Positions 1-7,396 are shown, numbered from the stretch's first letter. The stretch is 19,470 bases of DNA from UBA2266 sp964406945 (GCA_964406945.1 CAYOTO010000056.1:1-19470); one strand, 5' to 3'. Program-made: numbers and translations. The notes: generated from the sequence alone by a model not told the origin.

Positions 1-1402
1 GAAAATTAGTCGACTCATACTGCTCTCTCTCCTCCGGCGAAAGCGTTCCCCGTTCCACAATCCTGGGCGTAATGAACACCACCAGCTCGCTCATCACCGT
101 ATCCTCGCCCTCGAACTTGAACAGCCAACCTGCCACGGGAACATCCCCCAGCAGCGGAATCTTGTTTACAACCTTATTGACGGTCTTCGAACGCATCCCG
201 CCCAGCACAACCGTCTTGCCGCTCTCCACCAGAAGCGTGGTATAAGCCTCGCGACGGTCGATCACCGGCTGTGGAAAAGCCGAATCGCCGCTGCCGACCA
301 GAACCACCTCGTCGGTCTTCAAACTGAACTTCGGCATAAGATCCAGACGCACCATCTGCTCTCGGGTCACATGAGGCGTAACCTCCAGTTCCACACCCAC
401 GTCTCGAAACGCCGTCGTCCCGATCTGGCCGCCCTCGCTCGATTCGGTCAACTCCTGATACGGTATCTCCTGCACGATCCTGATATTCGCCTTCTCGTTA
501 TCCAGCACCAGAACCCGCGGATTCGCCAGCAGCTTCGCATCCAGGTCGTTCTGCTGAGCCCTCAAAACCGCGTCTATATCCAGATGATCGGCCAGCCACC
601 CGAACCGAAGCAGACCGGTCGTCCCCGTCGTCTTCCCCGTTGCCCCGCGAAAAACACCCGTCGCAAACGGCTGCACATCCCCGCTCGGATTGGTCCCTAT
701 CATACCTTTACCGGCCGTCGTATCCGGACTGTACACGGTCTCCCTCCCCGCATCCCACTCCACGCCGAAATCGAACCGGTCCTTGCTCGTAATATCGTAT
801 ATCCGGACCTCCACCAGCACTTGCGGAGTCATCTTGTCGACCTGCTCTATGAAATCCTCCATCGCCCGCATCTTCGACTCGGTATCCGTGACGATAATAT
901 GGCTCGTCCCTTGATTGTGCGAAACCATACCCTGCTTCGAGCGTATCTTCTCCAGCGCCTTGGCCACCTCCGAAACGTCCGCGTACGTAATTTGAAACAC
1001 CTTGTGCACCAGCCGCTCGTCCACCTGCTGCAGCTCCGCGATCGGCGCCACCCGGATAATATTTGTCCCCATGCTGTACCCGTAGCCGTGCGCAGACAGT
1101 ATGCTGTCCATCGCCTCGGCCAGAGGGACGTCCGTCAGCTTGACCGTAACTTCACCCACCACCGTCGGACTGATAATATGATCGACCTGTGCCTGATCCG
1201 CCATCAGCCGAATCACATCCTGAATCGGGGTCTTGGGAAAATCGACCGATATCCGTTTCTGCATGCGCACTTCCAGCGACTGCTCGTCCGCCCCGGCGCC
1301 CGTCGTTCCGGACGCTCCGGCTGCAGCGCTGCACGCGAACAGAACGATCGCAAGTGCCGCCCGCAACAGAATATCAACACACCTTCCACCAGAGCTTGTC
1401 AT
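1..1402 (-). CDS. pilQ: Secretin PilQ/GspD, outer-membrane pore (3' end cut by window)
   Basis: This gene reads from ATG at 1402 leftwards through 467 codons without a stop and runs off position 1, so the C-terminus is missing. It encodes the outer-membrane multimeric gate of a type IV pilus or type II secretion machine. Residues 1-30 look like a signal peptide. Residues about 50-120 form an STN/N0 domain, and 134-190 a single KH-like secretin N domain. The secretin core starts near 195 (VLVEVRIYDIT) and includes the family signature near 416-448 (IPLLGDVPVAGWLF, then ELVVFITPRIV). One KH-like N domain and no visible AMIN domain fit a short PilQ better than a classical GspD with N1-N3. A GGGAG Shine-Dalgarno lies about 8-9 bases upstream of the ATG. 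It is the last gene seen of the pilus operon, 58 bp after the PilP-like gene. Family assignment is firm; PilQ versus GspD naming is not. Confidence 0.95.
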   Translation of the reverse strand, partial: MTSSGGRCVDILLRAALAIVLFACSAAAGASGTTGAGADEQSLEVRMQKRISVDFPKTPIQDVIRLMADQAQVDHIISPTVVGEVTVKLTDVPLAEAMDSILSAHGYGYSMGTNIIRVAPIAELQQVDERLVHKVFQITYADVSEVAKALEKIRSKQGMVSHNQGTSHIIVTDTESKMRAMEDFIEQVDKMTPQVLVEVRIYDITSKDRFDFGVEWDAGRETVYSPDTTAGKGMIGTNPSGDVQPFATGVFRGATGKTTGTTGLLRFGWLADHLDIDAVLRAQQNDLDAKLLANPRVLVLDNEKANIRIVQEIPYQELTESSEGGQIGTTAFRDVGVELEVTPHVTREQMVRLDLMPKFSLKTDEVVLVGSGDSAFPQPVIDRREAYTTLLVESGKTVVLGGMRSKTVNKVVNKIPLLGDVPVAGWLFKFEGEDTVMSELVVFITPRIVERGTLSPEEREQYESTNF

Positions 1403-1460
1403 AAAAACTGCTCCCAGAATAAATCGAAACGACCGCTTCTCTCGCCTGCCCGTACCGCCT

Positions 1461-2243
1461 CTACCGACGGACCTCCTCGGTCCAAACCGTCCCGTTCGCT
1501 TCGAATACTACACTGTTTTCATTTATTTCCACCACTTCCGCTCCGTCGATGCTGTCACCTTCGCGCACTATCCTGCTGCCTATCATCGCCGACGGATTGC
1601 TCTCGCTGTACACAATACCCTTAATTTCGAATCGCCCGCCCGGATTAGTCTCCCTTGTCTCCACCATCGTAATCTCGACCGGCTTCATCTCTTCCACCTT
1701 CGCCGCAACCATAGGATCTCTCATATCCGCCGGATACGGCTGCGGCAGCTCCCACTCTATCTCGTTACTCGATTTACTCGCCGTCGTCTCGTCATCCCTG
1801 TCCCTGGCCTTTGTACTCCTTGGCGATGTACCGAAAACCTGCATCACAACGTATATGAAAACTATTGCCAGCAGCGGAATCATAACCACCATAGTCTTCT
1901 GACGCGCCGGACTCACTCCCGGCTTCGGCTTCAGCAGTTTCTTCTTTATCCGCGCGATAGTCCCGCCCCTGGAAATCTCCACCACCTTCGGGCCCTTGCC
2001 CGACGGCGTCTGCGAGATCGGCTTCACCTTCGGCCTCGGCGACTTTGCCTTAGCCGACGTATTCACCGCCGCACCCCCGGCCTCCGAACCGACCACCGGA
2101 TTTACCTTCTTAGGTCTGTCCGCCGTCGTCTGTCTCTTGCGCATCGGACGGCTCGAACAACTCTGCTTGGGCGTCGAAACCCCGTCGAAAATCGAAGAGA
2201 TGTCCTTATGCAGTCCGTAACCGTCTTTTCTGCCGTTAGCCAT
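1461..2243 (-). CDS. PilP/GspC-like inner-membrane protein with long basic cytoplasmic tail
   Basis: The 260-residue protein has a long N-terminal region (1-117) rich in Lys, Arg, Pro and Ser, then one membrane segment (about 118-137, MVVMIPLLAIVFIYVVMQVF), a charged linker, and a C-terminal domain (about 205-258). That last domain has the hallmark of PilP/GspC homology-region domains: F-I-G-I-V, then NPSAMIG, IVREGD, GAEVVEI and a final V-W. In the known families this periplasmic domain contacts the N0 domain of the secretin and links it to the inner-membrane complex. PilP is usually a lipoprotein; here a membrane anchor replaces the lipobox, as in GspC, but the cytoplasmic tail is far longer than in GspC. 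The ATG at 2243 overlaps the end of the upstream ParA-like gene by 8 bases, which suggests translational coupling. The secretin follows immediately. The tail's function is unknown. Confidence 0.85.
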   Translation of the reverse strand: MANGRKDGYGLHKDISSIFDGVSTPKQSCSSRPMRKRQTTADRPKKVNPVVGSEAGGAAVNTSAKAKSPRPKVKPISQTPSGKGPKVVEISRGGTIARIKKKLLKPKPGVSPARQKTMVVMIPLLAIVFIYVVMQVFGTSPRSTKARDRDDETTASKSSNEIEWELPQPYPADMRDPMVAAKVEEMKPVEITMVETRETNPGGRFEIKGIVYSESNPSAMIGSRIVREGDSIDGAEVVEINENSVVFEANGTVWTEEVRR

Positions 2244-2994
2244 TGCTTATTTCCTCCGCAAGGGCCCTGTACTGCGTCGCTCCCTTGCTCTTCGGCGAAT
2301 AACTCAGAACCGGCTCCCCGGCTTCCATCGCATCGGCCACCGCCGGCGACTTGCTGATCTCTGTCTTAAAAAGCACCTTCTTATAATTCCTCTTCAACTT
2401 CCGCTGAGACTGCTGCACCGCCTTCCTGCGTTTATCCACGATTGTCTGCAGCAGCCCCCTCACTTTCACCGCACACGGGGCGAACCGCTCCTTAACGTGC
2501 TCCACCATGTTCATCAATTGCTCCAATGCCGCCTCCGAATGCTCGCCCACGTGAATCGGAACTATCACATCCTCGCTGGCCACCATCGCGTTTAGAGTCA
2601 CCAGGCCCAGAAACGGCGCACAGTCTATCAGGCAGATATCGTATTTGCCCTCAACCGGGTTCAGCTCCTCACCGAGCACGAATTCCCGCCCCAGCACCCC
2701 GGCCAGATCGTACTCCGCCGCCGCCAGCCGAATGTCCGCGTCCACCACGCTCAACTGCTCGATGCCCGTTTCCTTCACAGCTTCGCCCATCTCCGCATCG
2801 CCGGTGATCACATCATAGAGTCCGACCGACTTCCTCGGCGCTTCCACGCCAAGGACTTCTGTCAGGACACCCCGCGGATCGGCGTCTATAAGCAGAACCT
2901 CGTGTCCTTCTTCCACGAGCGCCGCACCCAGATTCATCGCCGTAGTGGTCTTGCCGCTGTAAGGCTCCTGGTTAACTATCGATATTGTCCGCAT
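2236..2994 (-). CDS. ParA/MinD-family ATPase with degenerate Walker A (lost signature lysine)
   Basis: This 252-residue protein belongs to the ParA/MinD P-loop family. It aligns without gaps at its N-terminus to the ParA encoded just upstream: MRTISIVNQ against MRTVAIANQ. The deviant Walker A should read K-G-G-x-G-K-T-T, but here it is E10-P-Y-S-G14-K15-T16-T17. The P-loop lysine is kept, while the signature lysine is Glu and the two glycines are Pro and Tyr. Other motifs remain: DADP near 37-40, Walker B CLIDCAPFLG near 121-130, and the C-terminal GEPVLSYSPKSKGATQYRALA block. A basic stretch lies at 188-208. It starts 4 bp after the other ParA's stop and overlaps the PilP-like gene by 8 bp. 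No ParB or parS is nearby, so a role in placing or regulating the pilus machine is likelier than DNA partition. That role is inference; the family call is firm. Confidence 0.92.
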   Translation of the reverse strand: MRTISIVNQEPYSGKTTTAMNLGAALVEEGHEVLLIDADPRGVLTEVLGVEAPRKSVGLYDVITGDAEMGEAVKETGIEQLSVVDADIRLAAAEYDLAGVLGREFVLGEELNPVEGKYDICLIDCAPFLGLVTLNAMVASEDVIVPIHVGEHSEAALEQLMNMVEHVKERFAPCAVKVRGLLQTIVDKRRKAVQQSQRKLKRNYKKVLFKTEISKSPAVADAMEAGEPVLSYSPKSKGATQYRALAEEISNG

Positions 2995-2998
2995 AGTC

Positions 2999-3910
2999 CT
3001 ACACCAAAATCTGGCACCCGCTGTCCCGGGGTGCTGTTACCTGATCGTTTTTGTTTTCATCACACGAGACCTCATCCTCCGAACTCTGTCCGTGCCCGCC
3101 GTCTTCCGGTTCACAGGCTCCATCCGACCCGCTGCCGTAAAGTATCTCACGCGCCAGAGCCGTATAGTCGCTCGCTCCTCGACTCTGTGGAGCGTAATCC
3201 GTTATCGGCTCGCCCGCGCTCGGTGCCTCGGCGAGCCTTACGTTCCTGCGGATTACGGTCTCGAAAACCAACCCGCCGAAGTAGTCTCTCATCTGCCGCT
3301 CGATTTCGCGGCTCAGCGCCGTCTTCTTCTCCACGAAGGTCAGCAGAATACTCAGCGAAACCAGCCCCGGATTGAACCTCTCGCAGACGATATTAACAGT
3401 CTCCAGCAGTTGCCGCAACCCCTCCAGCGCATAATAATGAGCCTGAACCGGAACTATCAGATCCGTACTTGCAACCAGGGCATTCAGCGTCAGCAGACTC
3501 AGCGAAGGCGAACAGTCGATTATGCAGATATCGTACGCCCCCTCCGCCTCGGCCAGGCACTCGGCCAGCACGTACTCCCTGTCCTGCATCCGCGCAAGTT
3601 CCAGTTCCCCTCCGCTCAGAAGTATGTTGCTCGGAATCAGACTCAACCCCTTCACTCCGCTGCCGATAATCGTACTAAGAAGGGTCCTCGAAGCCTTGGC
3701 CGCCGATTCGCCCGTCCCCGCGATGGCGTTGTAAATCGTCGCATCCAGTCTCTCCGGATCGAACCCAAGCCCGATCGTCGCATGAGCCTGCGGGTCCAGA
3801 TCTACAAGAAGCACCCGCTGACCGGCCTCCGCTAAAGCCGCCGACAAATTCACCGATGTCGTCGTCTTGCCGCAACCGCCTTTTTGATTGGCTATCGCCA
3901 CCGTTCGCAT
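2999..3910 (-). CDS. ParA/Soj-type ATPase with canonical motifs, in pilus operon
   Basis: This 303-residue ParA-family ATPase has an intact deviant Walker A (K10-GGCG-K15-TT), Walker A' DLDPQA, Walker B CIIDCSPSLS, and the RNVRLAEAPSAGEPI block typical of Soj/ParA proteins. These proteins dimerise on ATP, usually bind DNA or membrane, and position cargo such as plasmids, chemoreceptor arrays or pilus machinery. An acidic tail (about 260-303, rich in Glu, Asp, Ser and Gly) extends beyond the usual fold. I chose ATG 3910 rather than the in-frame ATG 3922 because it gives the same MRT N-terminus as the downstream paralogue and avoids a palindrome overlapping the upstream start signal. The gene sits between PilO and a second ParA-like gene, with 4 bp to the latter. 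It probably acts together with that paralogue on the PilMNOP complex, but this is inferred from position only. Confidence 0.95.
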   Translation of the reverse strand: MRTVAIANQKGGCGKTTTSVNLSAALAEAGQRVLLVDLDPQAHATIGLGFDPERLDATIYNAIAGTGESAAKASRTLLSTIIGSGVKGLSLIPSNILLSGGELELARMQDREYVLAECLAEAEGAYDICIIDCSPSLSLLTLNALVASTDLIVPVQAHYYALEGLRQLLETVNIVCERFNPGLVSLSILLTFVEKKTALSREIERQMRDYFGGLVFETVIRRNVRLAEAPSAGEPITDYAPQSRGASDYTALAREILYGSGSDGACEPEDGGHGQSSEDEVSCDENKNDQVTAPRDSGCQILV

Positions 3911-3924
3911 ATCAAAACCCATCC

Positions 3925-3938
3925 GGGACTAAAGTCCC
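3925..3938. repeat. 14-bp palindrome at the pilO-parA junction
   Basis: GGGACTAAAGTCCC can form a 5-6 bp stem with a tiny loop. It lies in the short space between the PilO stop and the ParA start, immediately upstream of the ATG at 3922. In the mRNA it would sequester the only GGGA that could serve the 3922 start, which favours the ATG at 3910. It could be a short operator-like site, an mRNA structure or a mobile REP-like palindrome; the sequence does not decide. Confidence 0.6.
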
Positions 3939-3953
3939 TGCATTAACTGGTTC

Positions 3954-4514
3954 TCATTGTCTGACAAATCCAACAACATCCATATTCACGCGATTGCCCG
4001 CCTCGTGCTCCTTGCCTTTCTCTATCGAAAAATTATCCACGAAAAGCACCGGCCTGTTGCGTTCCATAGCATTCAAAAATCGCGCGAACTGCTGAAAACT
4101 CCCGGTAAAACTCACCGCAATATGACTCTCTTTGATCGTATCATCGTCTTTATCGCCGCCAACAACGTCCGACTCGCTGCTGCGAATACTGAAAGACCGC
4201 AAATCATTGGCCTTGGCGATTTCACTTATGGCAAAAGTCAGATTCGCCGAATTCTCCGAATCGATCGCAAAATCCTGAACCTTCTGCTCCAGGGCCTCCA
4301 ACTCTTTCTCCAGTTCCTTGCGATGCTCAGGCCGCGAAATCCGAACCGCCTCCCGATAATTCTCCTTCTTCTTCTCCAGCTTCACATTTACGCTGTGCAT
4401 CTTCTGACGCTGCGGAGAAAGAACCAGCAGATATATAAAAAGACAAACGACACCACACGCCGTCCACACCATCGCAATCGTGGTCAAGTTTCTTTTAGCC
4501 TTCGGTTTCATCAC
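3954..4514 (-). CDS. pilO: PilO/GspM-like pilus alignment protein
   Basis: The 186-residue protein has a short cytoplasmic N-terminus, one membrane helix (about 13-32), a coiled coil (about 38-85, heavy in Lys, Glu and Leu), then an alpha/beta domain (90-186). This is the standard PilO layout. PilO pairs with PilN in the periplasm to form the inner-membrane alignment complex that links PilM and the assembly ATPase to PilP and the secretin. Late motifs such as ISEIAKANDL near 96-105, VSFTGSFQQFARFLNAMER near 134-152 and a hydrophobic terminal strand fit the ferredoxin-like PilO fold. Two adjacent ATG codons (4514 and 4511) are possible starts; the Shine-Dalgarno is weak. Unusually, it is separated from pilN by about 500 bp of repeats. 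The downstream ParA gene follows closely. Confidence 0.88.
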   Translation of the reverse strand: MMKPKAKRNLTTIAMVWTACGVVCLFIYLLVLSPQRQKMHSVNVKLEKKKENYREAVRISRPEHRKELEKELEALEQKVQDFAIDSENSANLTFAISEIAKANDLRSFSIRSSESDVVGGDKDDDTIKESHIAVSFTGSFQQFARFLNAMERNRPVLFVDNFSIEKGKEHEAGNRVNMDVVGFVRQ

Positions 4515-5012
4515 TCAACAAAGCCCGAATCAGCACCTGCTGACCGACCCGCTGCCCAATCCTTATTTCTAATTTGTTACATTCTGGCTGAATCACCACG
4601 CCGCCGCCCTAACCCCAGGTCATGGCGATTCTCATCCTGAGCGAAGCGAAGCATCCGGCCATCGCCGCCTGACGCAACCCGGTTTGCCCAAAGCTGTCGA
4701 ACCCCGGCGCACTGTCTATTCTTTCTGTCATTCGCACATTCGAATTTCGTACTTCCATATCACTGTCATGCTGAGCGAAGCGAAGCATCTGGCCCTCGTC
4801 ACCTATTGCAACTCGATTGGCTAAATCCGCCCAACCCGGCGCCGGCCGTTTCTTGTTTCTGCCATTCACACATTCGAAGTTGTCTCGAGTTTCGACATTC
4901 GAATTTCGTGCTTCCACTATCACTGTCATGCTGAGCGAAGCGAAGCATCTGGCCGCCGAACGGGATTCAAACCCCATACATCCAAATCCGCCACAATGTC
5001 TCCACTCGCCCA
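4515..5012. repeat. Repeat-filled gap between pilN and pilO (three hairpin cores)
   Basis: This roughly 500-bp gap holds no convincing gene. It contains three copies of the composite intergenic repeat, with hairpin cores at 4634-4654, 4768-4788 and 4928-4948. The first core has ATCCT facing AGCAT and so a mismatch in the stem; the other two pair perfectly (ATGCT/AGCAT). Each copy is flanked on the left by a TTCGAATTTCGTGCTTCC-type module and on the right by a module of the kind CTATTGCAAC...CGCCCAACC. A minus-strand open frame (4609-5013) exists only because the repeats happen to be open. I see no promoter or terminator here. Confidence 0.9.
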
Positions 5013-5654
5013 TCAGATTTCCACCTTGAATATGCAGTTGATTTCATAAGACACTATTTCCTCACCCTCCACAGTCTCCTGCTGCTGCGATACCTCGATA
5101 TTCTGCAACTCCGGCCCCAGAACTTCCGAAGCCCACAACCGGTTGCGAAAATCCCGAACCGCCGCGTCCGTGCCGTTCTCCACGGTGCTGCTCACGCTCA
5201 TCCGAAGATTTCTCACCGGAACCGAAACCGTAATCTTCTTGTCCGGATCGTTCTTCTTGGGCACCTTAGTTTTCATCGAACGCTGCTCAACCCGCATCTC
5301 CCGAAGAACCACCGAATCGGGCATGCTCTGAACCACCGTCCTGATCGCCTCCGACCACTGCTTGTGGTTCCGCAGCGAGTCCTTTATCTCCATAAGGCAC
5401 AAACTGCACTCGGCCTTGTCCCGCTTCAGTTCCTTCTGCATCTCCGTCGCCACCGCCAAACGGTCTTCCTTGTCCTCGTACGATTTCAAAGTGTGCTTCT
5501 GAATCGAAAGGGCGATGCTGTTCCGCAGGTACAGCCCCGCTATACCCAGCCCGACCAGAACCGGCACGACAACCATCACCGCGATCACGACCGCCGTCTC
5601 AGGCCGAAAGCGAACCGGAATACCCTTGCCTTTTAGAAGATCTACTTCGAACAT
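5013..5654 (-). CDS. pilN: PilN-like pilus alignment protein
   Basis: The 213-residue protein begins with FEVDLLKGKGIP, which occupies the place of the PilM-binding NLLP-type motif of PilN. One membrane helix follows (about 21-43), then a coiled-coil stretch (about 50-100) and a periplasmic domain with alternating strands (about 115-213). PilN binds PilM in the cytoplasm through its N-terminus and pairs with PilO in the periplasm. Its ATG at 5654 lies one base past the pilM stop, so the two are almost certainly co-translated. A charged insert (about 126-141, Lys- and Asp-rich) sits between predicted strands. The pilM-pilN spacing supports the assignment more than sequence identity does, because PilN proteins are poorly conserved. 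Confidence 0.88.
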   Translation of the reverse strand: MFEVDLLKGKGIPVRFRPETAVVIAVMVVVPVLVGLGIAGLYLRNSIALSIQKHTLKSYEDKEDRLAVATEMQKELKRDKAECSLCLMEIKDSLRNHKQWSEAIRTVVQSMPDSVVLREMRVEQRSMKTKVPKKNDPDKKITVSVPVRNLRMSVSSTVENGTDAAVRDFRNRLWASEVLGPELQNIEVSQQQETVEGEEIVSYEINCIFKVEI

Positions 5655-5655
5655 C

Positions 5656-6699
5656 TCAGATAGACCTCATTGCCAGACCCGTCGCCACCGCGAGTGCGGG
5701 TCCCTTCTTCGTTATCGTATCTTGACTGTAGCCGTCGTCTTCGCACGCCATTGTCTCCAGGGGATTCCACACAACCGCCTCCACCCCGAGACGATCCTCC
5801 AGCAGGGCTCTCAGGCCATGCGTCTGAGCGAAACCGCCGCAGACCAGCAAACGCGAAACCGGCTCCGATTGCTCCTGAGTGGCGTAATATCGCAGCGTCC
5901 GCGAAACGTCCACAATCAGCCTTTCCGCCGCTGCCGCAAGATTGGCCTCAACGTCGAAATCCGGAATCGACCAGTCCCCGCCAAGGCACTGCCGAACCAC
6001 ATGGGGCTCCGTCCCGTTCTCGTCGGCGATCTCCTGGATTATCGAGTCGCCCCCGAATGTAATGTCCCGAATGAACGGCAGCCCGTCATCGCCCCGAATC
6101 GCCAAAATCGTCCACGATCCGCCTATATTCAATATCGCCGTCGCAGCCGCGGCCTCGTCCTGCTCCCACGCCTCGTAACAGTTCAGAAGCGCCAGCCCGT
6201 CAATATCCATCAGCACACAATTCAGCGATGCTCGTTTGGTCACCTGCGACTTTTCATCTATCAACGAGTTGGTTGCCGCCACCAAAACGCCTCTGGTCTG
6301 CTCGTTGCCGTCGGAAATAACGTGATAATCGACAGTAGCCTCGTCTACGTTGAAAGGGCACACCTGCCTGGCTTCCAGCATCACTGCGTTCTCAAGTTCT
6401 TCTCCGCCCAGCGCCGGAAAACGAAAATCGCGAACCGCAACCTCCGATCCGCAGACGCTGCACACCGCTGCCTTGCTGCCGGCGTTGACCGTCCGCAGAC
6501 AATCCTGTGCAGCGCGGGCCTTCGCCAGCACGAGCTGCTCGCCGTCGTCTTCACTCTGTTCGATCTCGACAACGCCCGCCGCGCGCACCGCGTAAGTATC
6601 GCCGTCCTTTTTCAGACGAACGAGTTTCACCGATGATGAACCGATATCCAGACCGAGCAAATCGCTCCGCCTCAATCTCAGTAGTCTTTTCAAATCCAC
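5656..6699 (-). CDS. pilM: PilM, actin-like cytoplasmic pilus assembly ATPase
   Basis: The 347-residue protein shows the actin-fold nucleotide-binding motifs of PilM. The phosphate-1 loop is LGLDIGSSSVKLV (15-27), the second phosphate loop LNIGGSWT (190-197), and the adenosine motif LLVCGGFA (284-291). PilM binds ATP, docks the N-terminal peptide of PilN at the cytoplasmic face of the inner membrane, and contacts the assembly ATPase. The region around 85-120 (AVRDFRFPALG...LENAVMLEARQVCPF) is typical of PilM and distinguishes it from FtsA. Length matches the family. GGTGG lies 5 bases before the ATG. This gene opens the second transcription block, being preceded by a terminator at 6932-6954 and about 230 bp of upstream sequence. 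Confidence 0.95.
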   Translation of the reverse strand: MDLKRLLRLRRSDLLGLDIGSSSVKLVRLKKDGDTYAVRAAGVVEIEQSEDDGEQLVLAKARAAQDCLRTVNAGSKAAVCSVCGSEVAVRDFRFPALGGEELENAVMLEARQVCPFNVDEATVDYHVISDGNEQTRGVLVAATNSLIDEKSQVTKRASLNCVLMDIDGLALLNCYEAWEQDEAAAATAILNIGGSWTILAIRGDDGLPFIRDITFGGDSIIQEIADENGTEPHVVRQCLGGDWSIPDFDVEANLAAAAERLIVDVSRTLRYYATQEQSEPVSRLLVCGGFAQTHGLRALLEDRLGVEAVVWNPLETMACEDDGYSQDTITKKGPALAVATGLAMRSI

Positions 6700-6931
6700 C
6701 CGTCTGTGCCCCTTAATTTCTTGGCTGGGCCGTCAACTTCGCGGCCGGCACACCTCCGTTTGCGCGCAAAGCCCCAAAGACCTTCATATATGACCGTTTA
6801 TCGGCTTTACACATTCGTTGTATTACCTGCAATTGATATTAACTTCCTCCGCCATCACGCCCCGCGACGATCAATTTGCCTGTCCCATAAGAGCACCTTC
6901 AACAACGCTCTATCCACCATCTGCCAATAAT
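6700..6931. other. Leader/upstream region of pilM, promoter not resolved
   Basis: About 230 bp lies between the terminator and pilM. No credible gene is present on either strand. Because a terminator precedes it, a minus-strand promoter for pilMN is expected here. The best candidate I see, read on the minus strand, is TTGCAG, 17 bases, TAAAGC; the match is poor and I do not call it. An 10-base palindrome TCATATATGA lies near 6785-6794. Confidence 0.4.
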
Positions 6932-6954
6932 AAAAAAGCCGCATCCCCTGCGGC
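6932..6954 (-). terminator. Rho-independent terminator after the minor-pilin block
   Basis: Read on the minus strand, a 6-bp stem GCCGCA/TGCGGC with a 5-base loop (6938-6954) is followed at once by six T residues (6937-6932). It lies about 440 bp beyond the stop of the PilX-like gene and about 230 bp before pilM. It should end the upstream transcript and so separate the ATPase/pilin block from the pilMNO-parA-pilPQ block. Confidence 0.75.
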
Positions 6955-7396
6955 GCTCTCAACAGCATCGTCGACAAATCGCCCCCCGCTGCCCGTTATC
7001 GGCCCTAATTCTCCATCCCCCGCATCCCGCCTCTTACTCCACCGCCCGAAGAACCCGCCCCGATCCTGTCGAAACCCAGCCTTTGTCATCCTGAGCCAAA
7101 GGCGAAGGATCTGGGCCCCGGACTACATTTCCAGCCAACTCTTGTTCAATATGCCGCGCTTCCACCACCGCTGTCATGCTGAGCAACGCGAAGCATCTGG
7201 CCTTCGTCCCCTGACGCAAGCTGACCCCGCGAAGAACCTCCCAACCGGCACTAGCCCTTTATGATTCTTGTCATTCGAACATTCGAATGTGTTTCGAATT
7301 TCGTGCTTCAAATTTCGTGCTTTCCCCGTCCCTTTGTCATCCTGAGCTTCGGGCCAAGGACCTGGGCCTCGGATAACATTTCCAGCCCGACCTCCT
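6955..7396. repeat. Repeat-filled gap between pilX-like gene and terminator (three hairpin cores)
   Basis: No gene is seen. Positions 6955-7080 are featureless, C-rich sequence. From about 7081, three diverged copies of the intergenic repeat follow, with cores at 7088-7110, 7176-7196 and 7339-7361. The first has ATCCT pairing with AGGAT, and the second ATGCT with AGCAT. The third has ATCCT with AGGAC, one mismatch. Flanking TTCGAATTTCGTGCTT modules are present around 7270-7320. The first and third have longer loops than the other family members. Confidence 0.85.

Noticed and set aside
371..2357. Long plus-strand open frames opposite the secretin and PilP-like genes (417 and 374 residues)
   Set aside because: Low-complexity Arg/His/Pro/Leu composition typical of antisense shadows; the minus-strand proteins are clear.
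2236..3910. A plasmid or chromosome partition locus
   Set aside because: There is no ParB gene or parS-like site, and the genes are locked into the pilus operon by 4-bp spacing and an 8-bp overlap.
4609..5013. 134-residue minus-strand frame between pilN and pilO
   Set aside because: It is the translation of the intergenic repeats; the peptides CFASLSMT and MLRFAQHDS come from the hairpin cores. I recall such spurious repeat-derived peptides being common in databases.
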